DNA of 46,929 nucleotides from contig CAISTS010000012.1 in assembly GCA_903888485.1 (NCBI GenBank), forward strand, positions 1 to 46,929, written 5' to 3'. The notes beneath the pieces were generated by a model. The model was given only the letters and a program-made list of their open reading frames with translations, made no database searches and was not told the DNA's origin. This DNA is from an uncultured bacterium. GTDB lineage: Bacteria > Pseudomonadota > Alphaproteobacteria > Rhodospirillales > Rhodospirillaceae. Below are positions 24,576-32,760 of this stretch, one piece after another (within the stretch, counting starts at the first letter, position 1; each line of letters starts with the position of its first letter). The position numbers and the translations under genes were made by a program.

Positions 24576-25120
24576 TGCAGGCCACACGCCTCTCTATCCC
24601 TGACGTGCTCTTGATCGAACCCAAAGTGTTCGGCGACGCGCGCGGCTTCTTCTTCGAGAGCTACAACAAGCGCGCTCTCGCGGCGGTCATAGGCTGCGAT
24701 CCTGAGTTTGTGCAGGACAATCACTCGCGCTCGGTGAAGGGCGTGCTGCGCGGGTTGCATTACCAAGTCAAGCAGGCCCAAGCGAAATTAGTGCGCGTGC
24801 TGGCCGGTGAAGTGTTCGACGTGGCGGTCGATGTCCGCAAATCGTCGCCCACCTATGGCCAATGGGTCGGCGAGATCCTTTCCGCCGAGAACAAGAAGAT
24901 GATGTGGATACCCGAGGGCTTCGCCCACGGTTTCCTCGTGCTCTCGGACAGCGCCGACTTCTTCTATAAGACCACTGACTATTGGGCGCCCGCGTTTGAG
25001 CGCTGCATTACCTGGAACGATCCGACCCTGAACATCGCCTGGCCGCTGTCAGGAACGCCGTCCCTCGCGGCCAAGGATCAGACTGCGCCGAGCTTTGCCG
25101 CGGCGGAGACCTTCGACTGA
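24575..25120 (+). CDS. rfbC: dTDP-4-dehydrorhamnose 3,5-epimerase
   Basis: 181 residues, the usual RfbC/RmlC size. It shows RGFFFESYNKRAL, the catalytic-His region QDNHSRSVKGVLRGLHYQ, FDVAVDVRKSSPTYG, and IPEGFAHGFLVLSD. It epimerises C3 and C5 of dTDP-4-keto-6-deoxyglucose. ATG 24575 overlaps the rfbA stop (TAATG). The stop overlaps the ATG of the ABC permease by 1 nt. Confidence 0.97.
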   Translation: MQATRLSIPDVLLIEPKVFGDARGFFFESYNKRALAAVIGCDPEFVQDNHSRSVKGVLRGLHYQVKQAQAKLVRVLAGEVFDVAVDVRKSSPTYGQWVGEILSAENKKMMWIPEGFAHGFLVLSDSADFFYKTTDYWAPAFERCITWNDPTLNIAWPLSGTPSLAAKDQTAPSFAAAETFD

Positions 25121-25947
25121 TGACCCGCCCGTCGGCATCGCCCGGCGAAATCGGCGCCAGCCTTTGGCGCAACCGCGCCCTGGTCACACTGCTGGCCAAA
25201 CGCGAAGCGCTGGGGCGCTACAAAGGCTCGCTGCTCGGCATCGCCTGGTCGTTCCTGCATCCCCTACTGATGCTCAGCGTCTATACCTTCGTCTTCAGCA
25301 CGGTGTTCAAGGCGCGCTGGACCCAAGGCGCGGACAGCAGCGGCACGACGCTGGAATACGCGCTGCACCTTTTCGCCGGCATCCTTATCTACACGCTGTT
25401 CGCAGAATGCGTGACGCGCGCGCCGGCGCTGGTGCTGGCCAACGTGAACTACGTCAAGAAGGTCGCTTTTCCGCTCGAAGTGCTGCCCTGGGTCACATTG
25501 GGCGCGGCGCTCTTTCATTTCGCGGTTGGGCTTTTCATCTGGCTGATCTTCCACACCGCCTTCTTTGGCGCACCGCCGGTGACGGCGCTGATGCTACCCT
25601 TAGTGCTGGCGCCACTCGTCCTTTTCATATTGGGGCTCTGCTGGCTGCTGGCTGCACTTGGTGTTTACTTGCGCGACGTGGGGCAGATCGTCGGTATCCT
25701 CACCTCCGCGCTGATCTTCCTCTCACCGATCTTTTACCCGATCACGGCGTTGCCCGAAGCGTTCCGCCCCTACCTCTATCTCAACCCACTGACGCCCGCC
25801 GCAGAACAAGCGCGCGCGGTGCTGATCCTGGGGGAGATGCCCGACTGGCGGATGTTCGGCATTTTCCTCGCGGTGAGCGCGCTTGTGGCCGTCTTGGGCT
25901 TTGCGTTCTTCCAGAAGACGCGCAAGGGGTTCGCCGATGTCCTCTGA
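25120..25947 (+). CDS. wzm: ABC-2 polysaccharide exporter permease (Wzm-like)
   Basis: 275 residues with about six membrane helices. The N-terminal cytoplasmic helix ends in REALGRYKGSLLGIAWSFLH, the recognised Wzm/KpsM signature. A short periplasmic loop follows the first helix (KARWTQGADSSGTT), and FLSPIFYPITALP is a typical late segment. It pairs with the Wzt ATPase to export lipid-linked O-antigen or a similar glycan across the inner membrane. It overlaps the wzt gene by 11 nt. Confidence 0.92.
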   Translation: MTRPSASPGEIGASLWRNRALVTLLAKREALGRYKGSLLGIAWSFLHPLLMLSVYTFVFSTVFKARWTQGADSSGTTLEYALHLFAGILIYTLFAECVTRAPALVLANVNYVKKVAFPLEVLPWVTLGAALFHFAVGLFIWLIFHTAFFGAPPVTALMLPLVLAPLVLFILGLCWLLAALGVYLRDVGQIVGILTSALIFLSPIFYPITALPEAFRPYLYLNPLTPAAEQARAVLILGEMPDWRMFGIFLAVSALVAVLGFAFFQKTRKGFADVL

Positions 25948-27133
25948 ACCTATCATCCGCGTTTCGAACGTCTCGAAGTGCTATCAGATCTATGATCGGC
26001 CGCAGCATCGCCTTTTGCAGAGCATCTTCCGGCGCAAGAAATACTTCCGCGACTTCTGGGCGCTGCGCGAGGTTTCGCTCGAAGTAAACAAAGGTGAAGT
26101 GCTCGGCATCATCGGCCGCAACGGCGCCGGCAAATCGACATTGCTTCAGGCGATCTGCGGCACGGCGACGCCCACAAGCGGCACCATCAACGTTAAAGGC
26201 CGCGTCGCCGCGCTGCTGGAGTTGGGCGCCGGCTTCAATCCGGAATTCTCCGGCCGCGAGAACGCCATCCTCAACGCCGCCATCCTCGGCATGACGCAGG
26301 CTGAGATCGACGCCCGCCTGCCGGACATCATTGCCTTCGCCGAACTGGCCGAGTTCATCGATGAACCGGTGAAGACCTATTCGAGCGGCATGTTCGTGCG
26401 CCTGGCCTTCGCCGTCGCCATTCACGTCAGCCCTGACATTCTGGTGATCGACGAGGCGCTGGCCGTGGGCGACCTCGCCTTCCGCAACAAGTGCATCGAG
26501 CGTATTCAGAAACTCATGGCCGGCGGCGTGACGATCCTGTTCGTCACCCACGATATCAGCACGTTGCAGCTCCTGTGCTCGCGCGTGGTTTGGCTCGATC
26601 ACGGTCAGATCAAATCCATCGGCGATCCGGTGCGCGTTTCGCAGGACTACTACGCCGATATGCTCGGCAGCAAAGCGCCGCCGGTCCCGGTGCAAGACAT
26701 GCTGATGCAGCAGGACACGGGCAAAGCCACCTTCACCGATGTGCGCATCAAGGGCGCCGTCGACAACGAGTTCGCGCCCGGCCAGACGCTGGAGATTGTT
26801 TTTGCCGTGCAAGCGAAAGAGGATTTAGGCCCGGTTGTTTTCAACGTCAGCATTTACCGCAGCGACGGCGACTGGGTCATCGGCCAAACCAGCCGCGATG
26901 TGGGCAAATACTGGAAGGCACCCAAGGCCGGTGAAACCCGAGGTGGCTCCGTGCGGTTTGCGCCCTTGTCCCTGGCGCCCGGCGAGTACCGCGTTGCGGT
27001 GGGTGCCTGTTCGGCCGACTATACGATATGCTATGCCCTCACCGACTTGACGATGAGATTTGCGGTGCGCGCGCCCTATCCGACATGGGGCAAGTTCATT
27101 CATCCCTGCGAGTGGCTCGGCAATGACGCCTGA
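25937..27133 (+). CDS. wzt: ABC polysaccharide exporter ATPase with glycan-binding tail (Wzt-like)
   Basis: 398 residues. The N-terminal ATPase domain has Walker A GRNGAGKST near residue 60, the signature YSSGMFVRLAFAVAIH and Walker B ILVIDEALAVGD. Residues ~260-398 form a beta-rich Wzt_C-type domain (TFTDVRIKGAVDNEFAPGQ, then MRFAVRAPYPTWG). In the best-studied Wzt proteins this domain binds the modified non-reducing end of the finished chain before export. That fits a chain-terminator mode and the methyltransferase encoded next. ATG 25937 overlaps the wzm 3' end, and the 3' end overlaps the methyltransferase gene by 11 nt. Confidence 0.92.
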   Translation: MSSEPIIRVSNVSKCYQIYDRPQHRLLQSIFRRKKYFRDFWALREVSLEVNKGEVLGIIGRNGAGKSTLLQAICGTATPTSGTINVKGRVAALLELGAGFNPEFSGRENAILNAAILGMTQAEIDARLPDIIAFAELAEFIDEPVKTYSSGMFVRLAFAVAIHVSPDILVIDEALAVGDLAFRNKCIERIQKLMAGGVTILFVTHDISTLQLLCSRVVWLDHGQIKSIGDPVRVSQDYYADMLGSKAPPVPVQDMLMQQDTGKATFTDVRIKGAVDNEFAPGQTLEIVFAVQAKEDLGPVVFNVSIYRSDGDWVIGQTSRDVGKYWKAPKAGETRGGSVRFAPLSLAPGEYRVAVGACSADYTICYALTDLTMRFAVRAPYPTWGKFIHPCEWLGNDA

Positions 27134-29048
27134 TTCAGCGAACCAGAGAGCCGGTCACGCTTGCCCGGTCTGCGGCGACGCCGGCCAGATCGCGCATCTC
27201 TGCCGCGTCGATGGCGCGGATGTGTACACCTGCAAGACCTGCACCGCCGACCACGTTTACCCGCCGCCCAGCGCGCAAGCCCTGAAGGCCTACTACGACC
27301 GAGAATCCTGGTTCGAAGGCGGCGAGAAAGGCGGTTACCAAAATTACGATGCGCAGACCGCGCCCGGTCAGATCGACCCCATCCTCGCCCAGTTCGCGGG
27401 GCGCGAGGGGCTGTCGATCCTCGATGTCGGCTGCGGCTACGGCACGCACCTCGCCGCCGCCGCAAAGGCCGGTTGGAAATGTTTTGGTGTCGAGCCCTCG
27501 GCACACGCGCGCAAGGTGGCGCAGGAACGTCTCGGCGGCGCGGCTTACGTCGTTGGAGACGTGAGCGAACTCATCCCGCACGAATTCGATGTCGTGCTCA
27601 TGCTCGACGTCGTCGAACACCTGCCCTCACCCTATCCGACCCTCTATCAATTGTTCTCTATCGGCGCGATCACCGCCAAGACCACGGCGGTCATCTCCAC
27701 GCCCAACGCCGGATCGGCCGCCGCAAAACGCGATCCCGCCGCGTGGGATTACCGCCATCCCGCCTCGCATCTCGTACACTACACCGGCGATGCGCTTCGG
27801 CTTCTCTTGAAGCGCCTGCACTTCACAAGTGTCGATGTGCGCGGCACCGTTCCGGATGGAACCGATCTCTCCGCCAGCGCCGGCCTGATGGTGACGGCGC
27901 GCGGCAGCGACTTTGCCGAATTCATGCGCGAGCGTTATGTGCCGGGCACCTGGTCGAGGCTGGCCGAATACGAGCACCTGCCGCGCTATGCGCTCGCTAA
28001 GACCCTGGCGGCGGGAAAGACCATCCTCGACTTCGGCTGCGGCACCGGCTACGGCGCGGCACTCGTGTCGCAGGTGGCCAAGCACGTCACCGGCCTCGAC
28101 ATCGACGCCGCCGCGCTGAACTGGGCGCGCGAGAACCACAAGAGCCCTCGTCTCGATTTCCAGCGTCACTGCGATCTCGGGGCCACGTTGCCGGCGGCGT
28201 CCTTCGACATGGTCACCTGTTTCGAGATGATCGAACACGTCGATCACGCCACACAAAAGGCCACGGCCGCGAGCATCGCGCGCCTGCTGAAAGACGACGG
28301 CGTGCTGTTGATTTCCACACCCAATCCGGCGGTCACAGCGCTCTACGGCGCGAACCCCTACCACATCCGCGAAATGAACCAGGCTGAGTTCCGCGAACTT
28401 CTCAGCCCGCATTTCCCGCACATCAATATCCTGCGCCAGTTCGTGCGCGTCGGCGTTGCCCTCGACCAGGAGAATGATGGCGACAAGCTTGAGTCCGGTG
28501 TCGTCGGCGAGCACACCGATGAAAGTACCAACCCGATGGCGTTCATCGCGCTGTGCTCGCGCAAAGCCCTTCCGCCGGTACCGGCGCGCGTGCTGTTCGA
28601 TCCGGACACCGACTACGTCGGTCAGTTCATGGCCAAGGAAAAAGCGATCGCCAGCGCGCGTCTCCGCGCCTACGTGCAAGGCGAATTCGTCCAGAGTCTG
28701 ACGGATCAAGTTCGGCGCGTCGCGAGTCAGCGCGATACAGCGCGGAACAACTTGCACGACAGCCTAGGCCGCCTCGACACGACACAGCGGTCACTCGACT
28801 CATTTACGCAGCGCCTCATGAGCCGCGAGCAGGAATTGATCGATCTCGAGGACCGCCGCGCGCGGGAGGCCGTCGCCGCCGGCAACGCCCTGATCAACAA
28901 ACAGAACGAGCTCGATGCTCTGGCCCGCGAGCGGGAAGCTCTGGTCCGCCAGCGGGAAGCTGAGCTGAACAGCCCGCGCTTCCTCGCCCGCCGCCTCAAA
29001 GAGGTGATTGGCGCGCGCCTTCGCGCGAAGTTCAAAGGCAAGCCGTGA
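27123..29048 (+). CDS. Zinc-ribbon, tandem methyltransferase, coiled-coil protein
   Basis: 641 residues in four parts. Residues 14-40 hold a zinc ribbon (CPVC, then CKTC). Residues 90-240 form a first class I methyltransferase (SILDVGCGYGTHL near 96, then LMLDVVEHLPSP). Residues 295-420 form a second one (TILDFGCGTGYG near 300, GLDIDAAALNWAR, CFEMIEHVDH). Residues ~530-625 are a long charged helix likely to be coiled coil (RRVASQRDTARNNLHDSL through LVRQREAEL), and the end is basic. It sits between wzt and two glycosyltransferase genes and overlaps both neighbours. A domain plan of methyltransferase plus coiled coil beside Wzt recalls WbdD-type chain terminators, although no kinase is visible here. 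That role is inferred. Confidence 0.85.
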   Translation: MTPDSANQRAGHACPVCGDAGQIAHLCRVDGADVYTCKTCTADHVYPPPSAQALKAYYDRESWFEGGEKGGYQNYDAQTAPGQIDPILAQFAGREGLSILDVGCGYGTHLAAAAKAGWKCFGVEPSAHARKVAQERLGGAAYVVGDVSELIPHEFDVVLMLDVVEHLPSPYPTLYQLFSIGAITAKTTAVISTPNAGSAAAKRDPAAWDYRHPASHLVHYTGDALRLLLKRLHFTSVDVRGTVPDGTDLSASAGLMVTARGSDFAEFMRERYVPGTWSRLAEYEHLPRYALAKTLAAGKTILDFGCGTGYGAALVSQVAKHVTGLDIDAAALNWARENHKSPRLDFQRHCDLGATLPAASFDMVTCFEMIEHVDHATQKATAASIARLLKDDGVLLISTPNPAVTALYGANPYHIREMNQAEFRELLSPHFPHINILRQFVRVGVALDQENDGDKLESGVVGEHTDESTNPMAFIALCSRKALPPVPARVLFDPDTDYVGQFMAKEKAIASARLRAYVQGEFVQSLTDQVRRVASQRDTARNNLHDSLGRLDTTQRSLDSFTQRLMSREQELIDLEDRRAREAVAAGNALINKQNELDALAREREALVRQREAELNSPRFLARRLKEVIGARLRAKFKGKP

Positions 29049-30034
29049 TGCAGGATTGCGTGCACGCGGCCGGGCAGAGCGCGCCCGGGGTTAGTTCCAC
29101 CTACGCTTGCTCGCTGGTCATCCCCACCAAGGACGCCGGCCCCCTATTCAAGCGCGTTATCGCCGGCTTGCAGGCGCAGACCTGTTGGAAAGAGGTCGAA
29201 TTCATCATCGTCGATTCCCAATCGAGCGACGATACGGTCGAAGTGGCGCGCGCCGCCGGGGCCACGGTTTTCGAGATTCCAGCCGCCGAATTTAATCATG
29301 GAGCCACGCGCGACTTTGCCGTCGGCCAGGCCGGCAGTAATAATGTCGTGCTGATGGTGCAGGACGCGGTGCCCGACAATCCGCGCACCATCGAAATGCT
29401 TGTGGCGGCGCTGCAGGAAGTCAATGTGGCCGGTGTCTATGCCCGCCAAATCCCGCAGCCCGATGCCGACGTCATCACCGCGCGCAATCTCAACATGCAC
29501 CTCACCGGGCGCATGGAGCGCGACAGTCACAAGATTGCGAGCTTGGCCGCCTATGAGGCCATGACGCCCATGGAGAAGTACGTCTTCTGCAATTTCGACA
29601 ACGTCTGTTCGGCGCTGCGCAAGGACGTGTGGGAATTGGAGAAATTCGGGCGCTGCAGTTTCGGCGAGGACATCGATTGGGCCGAACGTGTGCTCAAACG
29701 CGGCTACAAGGTCGTATACGAACCCGCCGCCGCCGTGGTGCACTCCCACGACCGGCCCATGGAATACGAGTACAAACGCGCTTACGTCTGCCACCGCAAG
29801 CTTGTAAGCCAGTTCGGTTTGCGCATCTTTCCGACCTATAAGTCCGTGCTCAATGGCTGGTACCACATGACCAAGGACGACATGGGCTACATCTGGCGCA
29901 CCGAACACAATTTCCGGCGCAAGATCGCCTGGCTGATCAAGATTCCGTTCCTCAACTACCTGCGCATCCTTGGCCAGTATGAAGCGGTCAAGCACATCGA
30001 CGCGGGCACCGCCAAGACCGTCCGCGGCGTTTGA
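29048..30034 (+). CDS. Family 2 glycosyltransferase (rhamnosyltransferase-like)
   Basis: 328 residues. The GT-A core is seen in YACSLVIPTKDAGPLFKRVI and IIVDSQSSDDTVE. AEFNHGATRDFA and MVQDAVPDN belong to the RfbF-like rhamnosyltransferase group, and the acceptor-side FGEDIDWAERVLKRGYKVVY follows. A basic amphipathic C-terminus may hold it to the membrane. The ATG at 29048 overlaps the previous stop (TGATG). It probably builds the same glycan as its neighbours. Confidence 0.85.
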   Translation: MQDCVHAAGQSAPGVSSTYACSLVIPTKDAGPLFKRVIAGLQAQTCWKEVEFIIVDSQSSDDTVEVARAAGATVFEIPAAEFNHGATRDFAVGQAGSNNVVLMVQDAVPDNPRTIEMLVAALQEVNVAGVYARQIPQPDADVITARNLNMHLTGRMERDSHKIASLAAYEAMTPMEKYVFCNFDNVCSALRKDVWELEKFGRCSFGEDIDWAERVLKRGYKVVYEPAAAVVHSHDRPMEYEYKRAYVCHRKLVSQFGLRIFPTYKSVLNGWYHMTKDDMGYIWRTEHNFRRKIAWLIKIPFLNYLRILGQYEAVKHIDAGTAKTVRGV

Positions 30035-31797
30035 TGAAAATCCTGCTGACCGTTCATCAGTTCTACCCGAATTACTTTTCGGGCACGGAAGTGCTGACCT
30101 ACAGCACCGCCAAGGAGCTGGTTCGGCGCGGCCACGAGGTCGCGGTGCTCACCGGCTTTCCCGCGCAGCGCCAGCTCGCGGATACCGAGCGCTTCGATGA
30201 ATACGATCTCGACGGCATGCAGGTGTTTCGCTTCCACCACGCCTTCGTGCCCATGGGCGAGCAGGATGTACTCACCGAGCTGGAATACGACAACGAACTG
30301 GCGGCGCAATACTTCGCCGAGATCGTGGGCCGTTTCAAACCCGACGTGATCCACTTCTTCCACCTGAGCCGCCTCGGCGGGCGTCTCATCGACGTCGCCA
30401 TTGGCGCCGGCATTCCGGCCTATTACACGCCGACGGATTTCTGGTCGGTGTGCCCGACCTCGCAGCTTCTGCTGCACGGCGGCAAAGTGTGCCCCGGGCC
30501 GACCGCACATGCCGGCAATTGCGTCAAACACGTCGGCGAACTGACGCGCGGCAAGCGGGTGCGCCATGTCACACGGCTTATGCCCGATGCCGTCGCCGAC
30601 CTCGCCGTCAAGATGACCGCCAACGGCACGCTGCCGGCCTACCCCTTGAGCCGCGAGATCACCGCCATGTCGCGGCGCAAGGATTTTCTGGTTACCCGTG
30701 TCAATTGGCTAAGCCGCGTGGTCTCACCCACGCGCCTGATGACCGGCGTGCTCGTGCACAACGGCGTCGACGAAAAAGTCATTGTGAACTCCGGCTACGG
30801 CATCGACACCGGCCACTACAACGCTTCGCTGGCCGCGCGCGCCGAGGGCGAGCCGCTGATCGTCGGTTTCATCGGCACGCTGGCGCCGCACAAGGGCAGC
30901 CACGTGCTGCTCGAGGCTTTCAAGCGCCTGCCCGTAGGCGCGGCGCGCCTCAAGATCTACGGCAACCCCGCCGACTTCCCCGATTATTTCACCGCGCTGC
31001 AAAAGCACGCCGGCGGGCGCGGCGATATCGAATTCTGCGGGACGTTCCCAAACCATGAGATCGCGCAGGTGATCGCCGGCCTGCATGTGCTCGTGGTGCC
31101 GTCACTCTGGTACGAGAACCATCCGCTTGTGCTTTCCTCGGCGATGGCCGCCAAGCGGCCAGTGATCTGCTCGGACTTCCCCGGCCTGGTCGAAGTGATC
31201 AAGCACGACTGGAACGGCATGTCCTTTCCGCCGGGCGATGTAGGCGCGCTGGCCGACCGCCTTGGCCGCCTGGTGAAGGAACCCGCGCTCCTCGCCCAGC
31301 TCAGCTCCAATTGCCAACCGCCCAAGTCGACTGTCGAGTACGTCAATGATCTGCTCGCGCTTTACGGCACCGGTGAGCGCCTGCCGGTTCCGGCGCACCC
31401 GGGTTTACGCAAAATTGCGCCATTGCAGCGCGGCGAGACGCAGGGCTTTCTTTCCGGCTGGGCGGTCACAGACTTTGCGGGGCCGGTCCGCGTGTCCTTG
31501 CGCGTCGGCAACGACACCCTCGGTGAGACGTCACGGTTTATGCCGCGTTTCGACGTGCGCGATGGACTCAAGCGCGGCGGCGCCGGGGTTAAGGCGAGCG
31601 CTTTTGGCTTTATACTCAAACTGCCTGAGGGTATCGACCGCGATACCGCCGAATTGGTCTGCGAAGCTCCGGGCGGGCGGGCGGTTATCACCCCCATGCG
31701 CACGCTAACCATCGGCAAAGGCGTGCATTTAGGCGGCGGTGACTACATCGCAATCGACAGCGAGCGCTTGATGTGGCAAGCGAATACGCAGCCATAA
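30034..31797 (+). CDS. Family 4 glycosyltransferase with a C-terminal beta domain
   Basis: 587 residues. The N-terminal half has HQFYPNYFSGTEVLTYSTAK and the C-terminal Rossmann half has VGFIGTLAPHKGSHVLLEAF. The nucleotide-sugar site is in VPSLWYENHPLVLSSAMAAK, where GT4 enzymes keep an E-x7-E pair; here one of these positions appears to be Ser. Residues ~455-587 are an extra, mostly beta region (GFLSGWAVTDFAGPVRVSL) that I do not recognise and that could bind glycan. No membrane helix is seen. The start ATG 30034 overlaps the previous stop. Confidence 0.82.
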   Translation: MKILLTVHQFYPNYFSGTEVLTYSTAKELVRRGHEVAVLTGFPAQRQLADTERFDEYDLDGMQVFRFHHAFVPMGEQDVLTELEYDNELAAQYFAEIVGRFKPDVIHFFHLSRLGGRLIDVAIGAGIPAYYTPTDFWSVCPTSQLLLHGGKVCPGPTAHAGNCVKHVGELTRGKRVRHVTRLMPDAVADLAVKMTANGTLPAYPLSREITAMSRRKDFLVTRVNWLSRVVSPTRLMTGVLVHNGVDEKVIVNSGYGIDTGHYNASLAARAEGEPLIVGFIGTLAPHKGSHVLLEAFKRLPVGAARLKIYGNPADFPDYFTALQKHAGGRGDIEFCGTFPNHEIAQVIAGLHVLVVPSLWYENHPLVLSSAMAAKRPVICSDFPGLVEVIKHDWNGMSFPPGDVGALADRLGRLVKEPALLAQLSSNCQPPKSTVEYVNDLLALYGTGERLPVPAHPGLRKIAPLQRGETQGFLSGWAVTDFAGPVRVSLRVGNDTLGETSRFMPRFDVRDGLKRGGAGVKASAFGFILKLPEGIDRDTAELVCEAPGGRAVITPMRTLTIGKGVHLGGGDYIAIDSERLMWQANTQP

Positions 31798-31815
31798 TTT
31801 AGTGAGGCCCGGTTC

Positions 31816-32760
31816 ATGCCGGCGGATGCCCAACAGCGCTGTCTCGTCCTCGGAGGTAAGGGCTTCATCGGCTCGCACCTCATCGATGCGCTGCTGCGCC
31901 GCGGCTTTGCCGTGCGCGCCTTCGACCGCGCCAACATCAAGCCGCTGAACGACGCCGCCACGGCGGCGCGCGTCGAATGGCTCGACGGCGACTTCACCAG
32001 CGAAGCCGATGTCGCCGGCGTGCTTAAGGACTGCGACATGGTTTACCACCTCGTCTCGACCACCCTGCCGCAATCGTCCAACGCCGATCCAGTATTCGAC
32101 GTCGAGACCAATGTCGCCGGCAGCGTGCGCATGCTCACCCATGCCGTCAAACAAGGTGTGAAGAAAGTCATCTTCATTTCCTCCGGCGGCACGGTCTACG
32201 GCATCCCCAAGAACACACCGATCAGTGAAGATCATCCGACCAACCCTATTTGCTCCTACGGCATCACCAAGCTGGCCGTGGAGAAATACCTGCACCTATT
32301 CAGGACCTTGCACGGCCTCGACTACTCCGTCCTGCGCCTCTCGAATCCTTTCGGTGAACGCCAGCGCATCCAGGCCGCCCAGGGCGCCGTCGCGGTGTTC
32401 ATGGGCAAGGTGCTGCGCGGCGAGAAGATCGAAATTTGGGGCGATGGGTCCGTGGTGCGCGACTACATCTACGTCGGCGACGCGGTCACCGCGATGGTGC
32501 TGGCGGCGGCCTACAGCGGCGATGAACGCGTGCTCAACATCGGCTCTGGCGTCGGCGTAAGCCTCAAAGAAATCGTCAATGGCATCGAAGAGGTTACCGG
32601 CAAAAAAGCGGACGTGACCTACACCGCCGCGCGCGCCTTCGATGTGCCGGTGAGTGTGCTCGACACCGCGCGCGCGCGCCGCGCGCTCGATTGGGCGCCA
32701 ACGACGCCGTTCAGCGAAGCCTTACGCCGCCTGATGACCTCGATGCTGGCGGCCCCATGA
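31816..32760 (+). CDS. NAD-dependent sugar epimerase/dehydratase
   Basis: 314 residues of the extended short-chain dehydrogenase family. CLVLGGKGFIGSHLIDALL gives the NAD site, ISSGGTVYGIP the catalytic Ser/Thr region and CSYGITKLAVEKYL the YxxxK pair. NPFGERQ and GDGSVVRDYIYVGD match UDP-glucose/GalNAc 4-epimerases and related enzymes. The exact sugar cannot be told. It would supply a second nucleotide sugar for the polysaccharide. It begins 18 nt after the GT4 stop and overlaps the next ATG by 4 nt. Confidence 0.88.
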   Translation: MPADAQQRCLVLGGKGFIGSHLIDALLRRGFAVRAFDRANIKPLNDAATAARVEWLDGDFTSEADVAGVLKDCDMVYHLVSTTLPQSSNADPVFDVETNVAGSVRMLTHAVKQGVKKVIFISSGGTVYGIPKNTPISEDHPTNPICSYGITKLAVEKYLHLFRTLHGLDYSVLRLSNPFGERQRIQAAQGAVAVFMGKVLRGEKIEIWGDGSVVRDYIYVGDAVTAMVLAAAYSGDERVLNIGSGVGVSLKEIVNGIEEVTGKKADVTYTAARAFDVPVSVLDTARARRALDWAPTTPFSEALRRLMTSMLAAP

